Counted from the stretch's first letter, positions 24,187 to 35,323 are shown. The stretch is 64,000 nt of DNA from Castellaniella sp044508625 (GCA_044508625.1 JBIQHJ010000007.1:1-64000), one strand, 5' to 3'. The notes: generated by a model from the sequence alone, not told the origin. Program-made: numbers and translations.

Positions 24187-25461
24187 TCAGCGCCCGCCGC
24201 GGCCTCGAGGCCCGCACAGCCACACCGATGCGGCCGTGAGCATCGCCTGCAGCCCGGCCGCCAGCGTCGGGTGGATCACCGGCGCGAACTTCGGCGAGTG
24301 GTTGCTGGGCAGGGTGTTGAGCCGGCCGGCCGCCTTGGCCTCGGCGTAGGTCCGGGCATCGGTGCCGCCCACGAACCAGAAGACGTAGGGCACCTTCCAG
24401 GCGCGCCCGAACAGGCTGAAGTCCTCGCTCGCGCCCGCCGGCTGGGTTTCGAAGGCGCGCGCGCCGAACTGCGCCTTGAATGCCAGGGCGATCCTCTCGG
24501 TGGACTCGACGTCGTTGCGGGTGACCGGAAACGAGCTGATGGTGGTGAACTCGGGCTCGCGCGGCGCGTTCGAGGCCGCGCATTCCGCGCAGCAGATCCG
24601 CCTGACGGCGGCCAGCATGGTGTTGCGTACGTCCTCGTCGTACGTGCGGATGTTGAGCTTGAGGGTGGCCTCCTCGGGGATGATGTTCTCTCTCACCCCG
24701 GCATGCAGCGAGCCGATGGTCAGCACCGCGTTGTCGGTGGGCGCGATCTCGCGCGATACGATGGTTTGCAGCCGCATCGCGGTCGCCGCGGCCATGACGA
24801 CCGGGTCGATGGAGGTCTGCGGCTGCGAGCCGTGGGCGCCCCGGCCAAAGAGCCTCACCTTGAGGCTGTCGCCCGCCGACAGGATGACGCCGCTGCGATA
24901 GCCCACGGTGCCGGCCTCGCCGACCACGACGTGCTGGCCGAGGATCACGTCGGGCCTGGGAAAGCGCTCGAGCATGCCGTCGTCGATCATGCTCTGCGCG
25001 CCGCGTCCGACCTCCTCGCCGGGCTGGAAGACGGCCAGCACGGTCCCCGCCCAGGCGTCGCGGTGGCGGGACAGGACCCGCGCGACGCCCATCAGCCAGG
25101 CCATGTGCAGGTCGTGGCCGCAGACGTGCGCGACGCCCACCTCGGCGCCGTCCTCGTCCCGGGTGCGGACGGTGCTGGCATAGGGCAGGCCGGTGGCCTC
25201 GGCGACGGGCAGGGCGTCCATGTCGGCGCGCAGCATGACCGTGGGCCCCTCGCCGTTCCTCAGCACGCCGACCACGCCGGTCACGCCGACTCCGCGGGTG
25301 ACCTCGAAGCCCTCGGCCTCCAGGCGGTCGGCCGCGATCGCGGCGCTGCGGACCTCCTGCATGGAGAGCTCGGGGTTGCGGTGCAGGTCCTGGTAGATCG
25401 CCTCGAGTTCGGGCAGCAATGCCCCGGCCTCGGTGTCCAGGGCCGCGGTCAGCGCGTTCAT
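24187..25461 (-). CDS. M20-family amidohydrolase (aminoacylase/hippuricase-like)
   Basis: The 424-residue protein is an M20D peptidase/amidohydrolase. It begins LLPELEAIYQDLHRNPELSMQE. The metal-binding set includes HVCGHDLHMAWLMG and GEEVGRG, with a later His in the dimerisation region and a C-terminal GASEDFSLFG that supplies the last ligands. Family members remove N-acyl groups from amino acids (hippurate, N-acetyl or indole-acetyl conjugates) in the cytoplasm. The start at 25461 was chosen for GGAAGGA just upstream. Substrate is not determined. Confidence 0.9.
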   Translation of the reverse strand: MNALTAALDTEAGALLPELEAIYQDLHRNPELSMQEVRSAAIAADRLEAEGFEVTRGVGVTGVVGVLRNGEGPTVMLRADMDALPVAEATGLPYASTVRTRDEDGAEVGVAHVCGHDLHMAWLMGVARVLSRHRDAWAGTVLAVFQPGEEVGRGAQSMIDDGMLERFPRPDVILGQHVVVGEAGTVGYRSGVILSAGDSLKVRLFGRGAHGSQPQTSIDPVVMAAATAMRLQTIVSREIAPTDNAVLTIGSLHAGVRENIIPEEATLKLNIRTYDEDVRNTMLAAVRRICCAECAASNAPREPEFTTISSFPVTRNDVESTERIALAFKAQFGARAFETQPAGASEDFSLFGRAWKVPYVFWFVGGTDARTYAEAKAAGRLNTLPSNHSPKFAPVIHPTLAAGLQAMLTAASVWLCGPRGRGGR

Positions 25462-25568
25462 GGCTGTGTCCTTCCTATTCCGTCGTCGGGGGGCGAGCCC
25501 GCCGGGCCGCCGCCAAGGGGGTATTGTATGCTGGTGGCGCAAGTCGCCGGCCCCGTTCACCCTTCACC

Positions 25569-26006
25569 ATGGAATCCAAGATGAGCCTCTCACCCTTCCA
25601 CCTCGCGATCCCCGTCCATGACCTGCCCGCCGCCCGCCGCTTCTACGGCGAGGTATTCGGCCTCGAGGAGGGCCGCTCCAGCGCGCAATGGGTGGACTTC
25701 AATTTCTACGGCCACCAGCTCGTGATCCACGAGCATCCCCGGACACCCTCGCAAGAGCGCGCCCACACCAACCCCGTCGATGGGCACGACGTGCCGGTGC
25801 CGCATTTCGGCGTCGTGCTGGAGTGGGAGCAATGGGAGGCGCTGGCCGAGCGCCTGAAGTCCTTTGGCACCGCCTTCGTGATCGAGCCCTACGTCCGCTT
25901 CAAGGGCCAGGTCGGCGAGCAGGCGACCATGTTTCTGCTCGATCCCTGTGGCAACGCGCTGGAGTTCAAGGCCTTCAAGGACATCGGCCAGTTGTTCGCG
26001 AAATGA
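25569..26006 (+). CDS. VOC-superfamily (glyoxalase/dioxygenase-like) protein
   Basis: The 145-residue protein is a single vicinal-oxygen-chelate domain. Metal-ligand candidates are His in PFHLAIPVHDL, His in PVPHFGVVLEW and Glu in NALEFKAF. The pattern HLAIPVHDLPAARRFYGEVFG is typical of small uncharacterised VOC proteins related to bleomycin-resistance and glyoxalase folds. An ATG four codons downstream (25581) may be the real start, since GGA lies eight bases before it. No specific reaction can be assigned. It is divergent from the M20 gene. Confidence 0.82.
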   Translation: MESKMSLSPFHLAIPVHDLPAARRFYGEVFGLEEGRSSAQWVDFNFYGHQLVIHEHPRTPSQERAHTNPVDGHDVPVPHFGVVLEWEQWEALAERLKSFGTAFVIEPYVRFKGQVGEQATMFLLDPCGNALEFKAFKDIGQLFAK

Positions 26007-26022
26007 CCGGCGAAATGGCCGT

Positions 26023-26634
26023 TCAGGCGGCCAGGGCCAGGATGTCCTGGCGGGCCTGGGCAAAGCCGCGCTCGCGGCTCTCGGGACCCATGTCCATGCC
26101 CTCGGCGCGCACCACGCGGATGTCCGTCACCCCCATGAAGCCGAAGATCGTCTTGAGGTAGCTTTCCTGGTGCTCCATGGCCGTGCCGGCCTCGCTGGTC
26201 GAGTAGACGCCGCCGCGGCTGAGCGCGAGAATCACGGTCTTGTCCCCGAGCAGGCCCACGGGGCCGCTTTCCGTGTACTTGAACGTGCGGCCGGCCTGCG
26301 CCACGCGGTCCAGCCAGGCCTTGAGCTGGGCGGGGATGGTGAAGTTGTAGAGCGGGGCGCCGATGACCACGACGTCGGCGGCCAATAGCTGGCTGACCAT
26401 GGCCTCCGAGACCGCGTTTTCGCGCGCCTGGATGTCGCTGGGCTCGCCGGCCGGCGGCATGCGAAAGCCCAGCGCGTCGCGCGACAGGGGGCTGGGCGCC
26501 TCGGCGGCGAGGTCCAGGTACTGGACCCGGGCGCCGGGATGGCCGGCCACCCAGCGTTCGACGGCCTCGCGAGAGAGCTGGCGCGAGACGGAATTGGCGC
26601 CCGTGATGCTGGAGTCGATGTGGAGCACTTGCAT
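26023..26634 (-). CDS. azoR: FMN-dependent NADH-azoreductase
   Basis: The 203-residue protein matches AzoR (AcpD): MQVLHIDSSI then NSVSRQLSREAVERW forms the FMN-phosphate loop, APLYNFTIPAQLKAWLDRV binds the flavin ring, and ALSRGGVYS completes the site. It reduces azo dyes and quinones using NADH. AAGGGA lies before the ATG at 26634. It is divergent from a LysR regulator gene whose product probably controls it, an arrangement common for azoR. Confidence 0.92.
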   Translation of the reverse strand: MQVLHIDSSITGANSVSRQLSREAVERWVAGHPGARVQYLDLAAEAPSPLSRDALGFRMPPAGEPSDIQARENAVSEAMVSQLLAADVVVIGAPLYNFTIPAQLKAWLDRVAQAGRTFKYTESGPVGLLGDKTVILALSRGGVYSTSEAGTAMEHQESYLKTIFGFMGVTDIRVVRAEGMDMGPESRERGFAQARQDILALAA

Positions 26635-26752
26635 GGAAGATCCCTTCTGGAAAATGGCGTGGATTGGATGAAGGGCATTATCCATTGGGTATGAATGATT
26701 GATAAGTAGCTATAGAATACACACATTGTCCTATTTCTGGTGCCAATAGACG

Positions 26753-27685
26753 ATGCAGGACCTGAACGACATGCGCTATTTCGCCGAGGTGGCGGATCGC
26801 GGGGGCTTCGCGGCGGCTGCGCGGGCGCTGGGCCTGCCCAGGTCCCGCCTGTCGCGGCGGATCGCGCGGCTGGAGGCCGAGCTGGGGATGCGGCTGCTGC
26901 AGCGCACGACGCGCAAGCTGTCGCTCACCGCCGCCGGCGAGCAGTTCCTGCGGCATTGCGCCGCCGTGCGCGACCAGGCCGAGCAGGCGCTGGCCGAGCT
27001 CGCCCAGGTCCGGTCCGAGCCGCACGGCGTGCTGCGCGTGGTGTGTCCCGTCACCCTGGCCCAGACCATCGTCGGCCCTCTGCTGCCCGAGTACCTGGCG
27101 CGCCATCCCAAGGTCAGGCTGGACGTGCAGGTCAGCAATCGCGTGGTCGACCTGGTCGAGGAAGGCGTGGACGTCGCCCTGCGGGTGCGCAGCGACCTCG
27201 GCGACAGCGGCAGCCTGGTGGTCAAGCACCTCGGGTTCAGCCATGGCCTGCTGGTCGCCCGTCCGGACCTGCTCGACCGCTTCGGGCGTCCCGGCGGGCC
27301 GGCCGAACTGGCGGGGATGCCCGCGGTCGGCATGTCGGGCATCGACGGCGGAATCCGCCTGCAGTTGTCCGGCCCCGACGGCGAGCGCCACGCGGCCACG
27401 TGCCGGCCGGTGTGCGTGGCCGACGACCTGATCACCCTGCGCTTCGCGATACTGGGCGGCGTGGGCTTCGGGATGCTGCCCGACTACATGTGCGGCGAGG
27501 ACCTCGCGCACGGCCGCCTCGAGCGCGTGCTGCCCCGGTGGTCCCCCGCGCCCGGCATCGTGCACGCGGTGTACCCCTCGCGGCGCGGCATGGCGCCGGC
27601 GCCGCGCTCGTTCCTGGACTTCCTCGGCGAAAAGCTCGCCGGGGGCGCGGGCGGCGGCATCGTCGGCATCTCGCCCTTGCGCTGA
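26753..27685 (+). CDS. LysR-family transcriptional regulator
   Basis: The 310-residue protein has an N-terminal winged helix (residues about 5-65; FAAAARALGLPRSRLSRRIARLE is the helix-turn-helix region) and a periplasmic-binding-like effector domain starting near 90 (GVLRVVCPVTLAQ). It is divergently oriented to azoR. The 118-base gap is AT-rich and contains ATTATCCATTGGGTATGAAT, which has LysR-type T-N11-A character, so control of azoR and itself is likely. Quinone- or azo-responsive LysR regulators are the closest functional precedent. Confidence 0.9.
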   Translation: MQDLNDMRYFAEVADRGGFAAAARALGLPRSRLSRRIARLEAELGMRLLQRTTRKLSLTAAGEQFLRHCAAVRDQAEQALAELAQVRSEPHGVLRVVCPVTLAQTIVGPLLPEYLARHPKVRLDVQVSNRVVDLVEEGVDVALRVRSDLGDSGSLVVKHLGFSHGLLVARPDLLDRFGRPGGPAELAGMPAVGMSGIDGGIRLQLSGPDGERHAATCRPVCVADDLITLRFAILGGVGFGMLPDYMCGEDLAHGRLERVLPRWSPAPGIVHAVYPSRRGMAPAPRSFLDFLGEKLAGGAGGGIVGISPLR

Positions 27686-27746
27686 GGCGGGCGGCGGCCG
27701 CGGCCCGATGATCTACAATCGGCCGAAGACACTCTAGGAGAACCCC

Positions 27747-28874
27747 ATGCCCGGACTGCTGCCCGACGTCGATCCCGACGGATTGCTCGAATACTCGGTG
27801 GTCTACACCGATCGCGCGGTCAATCACATGTCCCGCGTCTTCCAGGGGGTGATGAGGGACATCTCCCGCACTCTCAAGACCGTCTACGGCGCCCACTCGG
27901 CGATCGTGATCCCGGGCAGCGGCACCTTCGGCATGGAGGCCGTGGCCCGCCAGTTCGCCACCGGCAAGCATTGCCTGGTGATCCGCAACGGCTGGTTCAG
28001 CTTCCGCTGGAGCCAGATCTTCGACGCCGGCGGCATCCCCTCGCGCACCACGGTCCTCAAGGCGCGCCAGGTCGAGGCGGGCGCGCAGGCGCCGTTCGCG
28101 CCGCCGCCCATCGAGGAGGTCGAGGCCGCGATCCGCGAGGGCCGGCCCGACCTGGTCTTTGCCGCCCACGTCGAGACCGCCTCGGGCATCATGCTGCCCA
28201 TGGACTACATGCGGCGCATCGCCGACGCCGTCCACGCGGTGGGCGGCATGTTCGTGCTGGACTGCATCGCCTCGGGCACCATCTGGGTGGACATGGGCGA
28301 GGTGGGCGCCGACGTGCTGATCAGCGCGCCGCAAAAGGGCTGGACCGCCTCGGCCTGCTGCGGCCTGGTGATGCTCGGCCCGCTCGCGCGCGAGCGGATC
28401 GAATCGACCACCAGCACCAGCTTTGCCTGCGACCTGCGCAAGTGGCTGCAGATCATGGAGACCTATGAAAACGGCGGCCATGCCTACCACACGACCATGC
28501 CCACCGATTCCCTGAGAATCCTGCGCGACGTGATGGCCGAGACCGAGGCCTACGGCTATGACCGGGTGCGCCGCGAGCAGCAGGAGCTGGGCGACGCGGT
28601 GCGCGCCATGCTGCGCGAAAAGGGCTTCAAGAGCGTGGCCGCTCCGGGGTTCGAGGCGCCGGGCGTGGTGGTCAGCTACACCCAGGACGATGGCATCCAG
28701 TCCACCGTCAAGTTCGCGCAGGCCGGCATCCAGGCCGCGGCCGGCGTGCCGCTGCAATGCGACGAGCCGCCCAGCTTCAAGACCTTCCGGATCGGGCTGT
28801 TCGGGCTGGACAAGCTCCACAACGTGGCGCGCACCGTCGAGACGCTGGCGCGGGCCGTGGATGCCATACGCTGA
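27747..28874 (+). CDS. Class V PLP-dependent aminotransferase (alanine-glyoxylate/serine aminotransferase type)
   Basis: The 375-residue enzyme has the fold-type I features of the AGXT/serine-glyoxylate aminotransferase group: IPGSGTFGMEAV (phosphate-binding), HVETASGIMLP, FVLDCIASG with the PLP-ring Asp, and the Schiff-base Lys197 in SAPQKGWT. It probably moves an amino group from alanine or serine to glyoxylate or a similar oxoacid. AGGAG precedes the ATG. It is followed 39 bases later by a DMT exporter in the same direction, suggesting a two-gene operon. Confidence 0.88.
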   Translation: MPGLLPDVDPDGLLEYSVVYTDRAVNHMSRVFQGVMRDISRTLKTVYGAHSAIVIPGSGTFGMEAVARQFATGKHCLVIRNGWFSFRWSQIFDAGGIPSRTTVLKARQVEAGAQAPFAPPPIEEVEAAIREGRPDLVFAAHVETASGIMLPMDYMRRIADAVHAVGGMFVLDCIASGTIWVDMGEVGADVLISAPQKGWTASACCGLVMLGPLARERIESTTSTSFACDLRKWLQIMETYENGGHAYHTTMPTDSLRILRDVMAETEAYGYDRVRREQQELGDAVRAMLREKGFKSVAAPGFEAPGVVVSYTQDDGIQSTVKFAQAGIQAAAGVPLQCDEPPSFKTFRIGLFGLDKLHNVARTVETLARAVDAIR

Positions 28875-28913
28875 TGGCGCCATGATGCGGCGGGCTTCAC
28901 GGACCTTCGCGGC

Positions 28914-29858
28914 ATGAGTTCTCCGGCGGGGGCGGCGCCGCTGCCCATCGACGCCCGCGCGGGCGGCATGATGGTCCTCCTGTGCCTGATCTGGGGCCTG
29001 CAGCAGGTCGCCATCAAGGCGGTGGCGGCCGACATCGCGCCGATCCTGCAGATCGGCCTGCGCTCGGGCGTGGCGGCCGTGCTGGTCGTCCTGCTGATCC
29101 GCTGGCGCGGCGAGCGCATCGACTGGTCGGCCGGGACCTGGCGCCCCGGCATCCTGGTGGGGGTGCTGTTCGCGCTCGAGTACCTGCTGGTGGGCGAGGG
29201 CCTGCGCCACACGACGGCCTCGCACATGTCGGTGTTCCTGTACACGGCGCCGATCTTCGCCGCCCTCGGGCTTCAATGGAAACTGCCCGCCGAGCGCCTG
29301 TCCTTCATCCAGTGGCTCGGCATTTTCGTGGCCTTCCTGGGCATCGTCGTGGCCTTCTACGACCGGGGCCCCTCGGCAGCGGGCCTCTCGGCCGACATGC
29401 TGATCGGCGACCTGCTGGGCTTGATGGCGGGGGCGGCGTGGGGCGCGACCACGGTGGTGCTGCGCTGCACCCGGCTGGCCCACGCGCCCACCACGCACAC
29501 CTTGCTCTACCAGTTGATCGGCGCCGCGGTGATCCTGGTGGGGGCGGCCGCCGTCTCGGGCCAGGCCGCCATCCATCCCACGCCGCTGGCGTACGCCAGC
29601 ATGCTCTACCAGATCCTGCTGATCGCCTTCGGCAGCCTGCTGGCGTGGTTCTGGCTGCTGCGGACCTACCTGGCCTCGCGTCTGGGGGTGCTGTCGTTCA
29701 TGACCCCGCTGTTCGGCGTGGCGTTCGGGGTCTGGCTGCTGGACGAGCCGCTGGATGCGGGCTTCGTGATCGGCGCGATCCTGGTGATGGCGGGCATCCT
29801 GCTGGTCAGCGGGCACGAATGGCTGCGCAGCCGCCTGCGCGCGCGGCCGGCGGGCTGA
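28914..29858 (+). CDS. DMT-superfamily (EamA) transporter
   Basis: The 314-residue protein has ten predicted membrane helices in two EamA repeats (first: LCLIWGLQQVAIKAVAADIAP; second: GLMAGAAWGATTVVLRCTRLA). The end of the second repeat reads SFMTPLFGVAFGVWLLDEP. It is likely an exporter of amino acids or metabolites. It follows the class V aminotransferase, so export of an amino acid made or degraded by that enzyme is possible. Confidence 0.9.
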   Translation: MSSPAGAAPLPIDARAGGMMVLLCLIWGLQQVAIKAVAADIAPILQIGLRSGVAAVLVVLLIRWRGERIDWSAGTWRPGILVGVLFALEYLLVGEGLRHTTASHMSVFLYTAPIFAALGLQWKLPAERLSFIQWLGIFVAFLGIVVAFYDRGPSAAGLSADMLIGDLLGLMAGAAWGATTVVLRCTRLAHAPTTHTLLYQLIGAAVILVGAAAVSGQAAIHPTPLAYASMLYQILLIAFGSLLAWFWLLRTYLASRLGVLSFMTPLFGVAFGVWLLDEPLDAGFVIGAILVMAGILLVSGHEWLRSRLRARPAG

Positions 29859-29874
29859 AAGCCCGCCCGAAACC

Positions 29875-30561
29875 CTAGGGGCGCGCGGCGGCGTCCAGCC
29901 CCATCTGCCAGAAATCGGCCTCCAGGCGCGTGGCGTCGCGGAAGGTCTCGGCCAGCGCCGCGAGGCGCTCGGGCGCCTGGCCCGCCAGCCGCCGGTTCAG
30001 CCACCGGCGCTCGGCCTGGGCGGCCACCTGGAATTCCGCGCCCGTGTACATGGCGATCCAGGCCTCGTAGGGGTTGGCCTCGCCGCGCACCGTGAAGGGC
30101 TGTGCCGCCAGCCAGTTCGCGATGTCGGCATAGCCGACCAGGCAGGGCGCCAGCGCCACGTGCAGGTCCAGCAGGTCGCCGCGGTGGCCCGCGTCCAGGA
30201 CATAGCGGGTGTAGGCCATGGTCTCGCGGGCCTCCGGCAGCCGCGCGAGCTCCGCCTCGCTGATCCCCCATTCGGCGCAATAGGCGATGTGCAGGCCCAT
30301 CTCGACGTCGACGATGGCCTTGAGGCTGTCCAGGCCCTGGCGCAGCTCGGCCATGTTGCGGCTCTTGTAGACCGCCAGGCCCCAGGCGCGCGCGAAATGC
30401 ACGAGGAACAGGTAGTCCTGCCGCAGGTAGTGGCGGAATGCCTCGCGCGGCAGGGTGCCGGCGCCGAGCTGGCGCACGAAATCGTGCTGGCAATAGGCCA
30501 GCCACTGCGGCTCGCAGCTCTGGACCAGGGTCTCGAAGGGGGTGTCGTCGAAGCGTGGCAT
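29875..30561 (-). CDS. tenA: TenA-family thiaminase II/aminopyrimidine aminohydrolase
   Basis: The 228-residue all-helical protein matches TenA with a catalytic Cys140 in LALAPCLVGYADI, the early aromatic/acidic set YLRQDYLFLVHFARAW and a C-terminal acidic residue in RLEADFWQMGL. TenA hydrolyses the aminopyrimidine product of thiamine breakdown so it can be reused (thiamine salvage). GGGAG precedes the ATG. No thi genes are adjacent. It converges with the DMT exporter, 16 bases apart. Confidence 0.9.
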   Translation of the reverse strand: MPRFDDTPFETLVQSCEPQWLAYCQHDFVRQLGAGTLPREAFRHYLRQDYLFLVHFARAWGLAVYKSRNMAELRQGLDSLKAIVDVEMGLHIAYCAEWGISEAELARLPEARETMAYTRYVLDAGHRGDLLDLHVALAPCLVGYADIANWLAAQPFTVRGEANPYEAWIAMYTGAEFQVAAQAERRWLNRRLAGQAPERLAALAETFRDATRLEADFWQMGLDAAARP

Positions 30562-30619
30562 GGGGTCTCCCGGAATGTCAGGTTGGCGGCACGCCCCGCA
30601 GTGTAGCCCGTATGCGGCC

Positions 30620-31377
30620 TCAGGCGCGCAGGCGGTATCCGGTGCGGAAGATCCAGGCGATGACGGCCAGGCAGGCGGCCAGGAACGCCAGCGTCATGCC
30701 CAGGCTCAGCCAGACGTTCACGTCGGCCAGGCCGTAGAAGCTCCAGCGAAAGCCGCTGACCAGGTAGACGACGGGATTGAACAGGGTGATCGTCCGCCAG
30801 ACGGGCGGCAGCATGTCGATGGAATAGAACGTGCCGCCCAGGAAGGTCAGGGGGGTGACGATCAGCAGGGGCACGAATTGCAATTTTTCGAAGTTGTCGG
30901 CCCAGATGCCGATGATGAAGCCCAGCAGGCTGAACGTCACCGAGGTGAGGACCAGGAACAGGATCATCGCCAGGGGATGGTCGATGCGCAGCGGCACGAA
31001 CAGGCCGGCGGTGGCGAGGATGATGAGGCCCAGCAGGATGGACTTGGTGGCGGCCGCGCCGGCGTAGCCCATCAGCACCTCGACGTACGAGACCGGCGCC
31101 GACAGCAGCTCGTAGATGGTGCCCGTGAACTTGGGGAAATAGATCCCGAACGAGGCGTTCGAGATGCTGTGCGTGAGCAGCGACAGCATGATCAGCCCGG
31201 GGACGATGAAGGCGCCGTAGCTGACGTCGCCGATCTGCTGGATGCGGCCGCCGATGGCGGTGCCGAAGACCACGAAATACAGCGAGGTGGAGATCACGGG
31301 CGCGACGATGCTTTGCAGCAGCGTGCGCCAGGTCCGGGCCATTTCGAACAGGTAGATGGCGCTGACGGCGCGCAGGT

Positions 31378-31381
<4 letters not shown>
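30620..31381 (-). CDS. ABC-2 type transporter permease (YadH/NodJ-like)
   Basis: The 253-residue membrane protein has six hydrophobic segments and the ABC-2 landmarks IVAPVISTSLYFVVFG, GAFIVPGLIMLSLLTHSISNAS and FVPLLIVTPLTFLGGTFYS with a final FNPVVYLVSGFRW. It is the channel of an exporter of the YadGH type (drug, polysaccharide or lipid export). Its ATG overlaps the stop of the upstream ATPase gene (ATGA), so the two are coupled. Confidence 0.9.
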
Positions 31382-32304
<923 letters not shown>

Positions 32305-32339
32305 GCATGCCTCATGCGGATTCCAATAGGACAGGATAA

Positions 32340-33736
<1,397 letters not shown>

Positions 33737-33740
<4 letters not shown>

Positions 33741-34441
33741 ACCCCGCCCGCGTGCTCGTGATCGAGGATGAACCCAAGCTCGCCGAACTGCTGCGCGTCT
33801 ATCTCGAGGCCGGGGGCTTCGAGGCGCGCCGCCTGGGCGACGGGCTGGAGGCCACGCGCGAGGTGCGGGAATGGTCGCCGGACCTGGTGCTGCTCGACCT
33901 CATGCTGCCGGGCAAGGATGGCCTGGACGTGTGCCGCGAGATCCGCGCGTTCAGCGCCGTGCCCATCATCATGGTGACCGCCCGGGTCGAGGAGATCGAC
34001 CGCCTGTTGGGGCTGGAACTCGGCGCCGACGACTACATCTGCAAGCCCTACAGCCCGCGCGAGGTGGTGGCCCGGGTCAAGGCCGTCCTGCGGCGCAGCC
34101 GGCCCGACGCGGCGGCCGGCGGCGACGCGCGCGCGGCCGGGCTGGTCATCGACGAGGACGCCTATCGCGCCCAGCTCGATGGCACGGCGCTCGAGCTCAC
34201 GCCCGTCGAGTTCCGGCTGCTGGCCCTGCTGGCGTCCGCGCCGGGCCGCATCTTTTCGCGGGACCAGGTGCTGGACCGCCTGTACGACGATCATCGCGTG
34301 GTGACCGACCGCACCGTCGACAGCCACATCAAGAACCTGCGCCGCAAGCTCGGCGCCGTGCGCCCGGACGGCGAGCTGATCCGCTCCGTCTACGGTGTGG
34401 GCTACCGCCTGGACCTGCAGGCCGACGGCGACGCGGACTGA
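33737..34441 (+). CDS. baeR: BaeR-like OmpR-family response regulator
   Basis: The 234-residue regulator has a receiver domain with acidic pocket (IEDEPKLAELL) and phospho-acceptor Asp54 in LVLLDLMLPGKDGL, the TARVEEIDRLLGLELGADDYICKP segment in adjacent parts, and a winged-helix DNA-binding domain ending RRKLGAVRPDGELIRSVYGVGYRL. GTG at 33737 overlaps the kinase stop and has GGAGG nine bases upstream. It likely activates envelope-stress genes, including the spy-like gene downstream. Confidence 0.88.
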
Positions 34442-34453
34442 CGCCGGCGCTGC

Positions 34454-34563
34454 GTGGGCGGCGCGGCGCGGTTTCGCGGGGTCCTACGGCGCGGCGCGGT
34501 TTCGCGGCCCTGGACCGCGCCGAAGTCCCGGACCTGGTGGCGCGCCGCTGCGCCGTGCGGGGC
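34454..34563 (+). repeat. Displaced fragment of recB between baeR and the spy-like gene
   Basis: Two adjacent pieces match recB of this same window. Bases 34454-34479 are identical to 43445-43470 (26 of 26). Bases 34487-34563 match 43450-43526 at 74 of 77 positions, with mismatches at 34512, 34524 and 34529. The pieces are in the same orientation as recB and are separated by seven bases. In translation the longer piece still reads RRGFAALDRAE and LVARRCAVRG as in RecB. The match ends abruptly on both sides. It is an intergenic copy without start or ribosome site, so it is not expected to be expressed as protein. Confidence 0.85.
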
Positions 34564-34577
34564 CGTCGAGTTCATGA

Positions 34578-34590
34578 TTTCTCCATCTTT
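34578..34590 (+). promoter_or_regulatory. Candidate BaeR-binding box upstream of the spy-like gene
   Basis: The sequence TTTCTCCATCTTT lies about 95 bases upstream of the spy-like start. It agrees well with the core TTTCTCCATNATT of the Escherichia coli BaeR box found upstream of spy and mdtA. The baeSR-like operon immediately upstream and the spy-like gene downstream support the reading. It is a single site identified by eye. Confidence 0.4.
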
Positions 34591-34680
34591 CATTCATTTT
34601 CCCGCCCCAGTGTGTGCGTAATCTGTGCCTATCGCGGATCGACCGGTTTGCGATCCGGATCAACACTAGGAGCACCTCCA

Positions 34681-35180
34681 TGAAGATCAAGCCCTTCCTC
34701 GCGATTTCCTCCATCGCCCTGGCCACCTCCCTGGCGCTGCCGCTGGCCGCCTCCGCCCAGCCCGGCGGCGGTTCCTCGTGCGCGCCGCAAGGCCGGCACA
34801 TGCACCACGGCGCCCGCGACGGCGGCGGGATGCCCGGCCACGCGATGCGCGCGCTCGACCTCACCGAGGCCCAGCGCGACCAGGTCTTCAAGATCCGCCA
34901 TGACCAGGCCCAGGCCGTCTACGACCAGCGCAAGGCCGAGCGCGCCGCGGCGGCCAAGCTGCGCGAGCTCAGCAGCGCCGGCACCTTCGACGAGGCCCAG
35001 GCCCAGAGCCTCGCACAGGAACTCGGCAAGGCGCAGGCCCAGCTCGCGCTGCTGCGCGCCCAGGAGCACGCGAAATTCCTCGCGGTGCTGACGCCCGAGC
35101 AGCGTGAAAAGCTGGCCGAGTTGCGCGAGCGCGGCCCGCGCGGCGGCATGCACCGCGAAGGCAAGCCTTCCCGTTCCTGA
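34681..35180 (+). CDS. spy: Spy/CpxP-like periplasmic chaperone (LTXXQ family)
   Basis: The 166-residue protein has a signal peptide (KIKPFLAISSIALATSLALPLAASA, cleaved near residue 25) and a His/Gly-rich mature start. Two LTxxQ motifs, LTEAQ and LTPEQ, bracket a long amphipathic charged helix, the layout of Spy and CpxP. Spy binds unfolded proteins in the periplasm, and CpxP/ZraP relatives also bind metals; the His-rich segment would allow this. AGGAG precedes the ATG. The gene follows baeSR in the same direction and ends before a strong terminator. Confidence 0.82.
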
Positions 35181-35223
35181 TCCCGCCCGACGGCCGGATA
35201 CCCTCGGGTGATCCGGCGCCCGG

Positions 35224-35257
35224 ACGGCCCGCCCCTTTTATGGGGGCGGGCCGTTTT
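35224..35257 (+). terminator. Rho-independent terminator after the spy-like gene
   Basis: A 12-base perfect stem (ACGGCCCGCCCC with GGGGCGGGCCGT) encloses a 7-base loop and is followed by TTT. It lies about 45 bases after the spy-like stop and should end that transcript. The following T-run is short, but the stem is very strong. Confidence 0.8.
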
Positions 35258-35323
35258 CAATCCAGGCGCAGGTTCAATCCAGGCGCAGGTTCAATCCGGG
35301 CGCGGGTTCAATCCGGGCGCAGG
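35256..35323 (+). repeat. Four tandem copies of a 17-bp repeat
   Basis: The unit TTCAATCCAGGCGCAGG occurs at 35256-35272 and 35273-35289 exactly. It recurs at 35290-35306 and 35307-35323 with two and one changes. The array starts within the tail of the terminator and lies between the convergent spy-like and NlpC/P60 genes. It is short and non-coding. The sharp unit length suggests slippage-generated variation. Confidence 0.85.

Noticed and set aside
34481..34683. Possible small gene containing the RecB-like peptide between baeR and the spy-like gene
   Set aside because: The frame has no start with a ribosome site and joins the recB fragment to unrelated promoter sequence; it is better explained as a copied DNA fragment.
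35256..35323. Short regular repeats considered as a CRISPR array
   Set aside because: The units are directly adjacent with no spacers, and no cas gene is present in the window.
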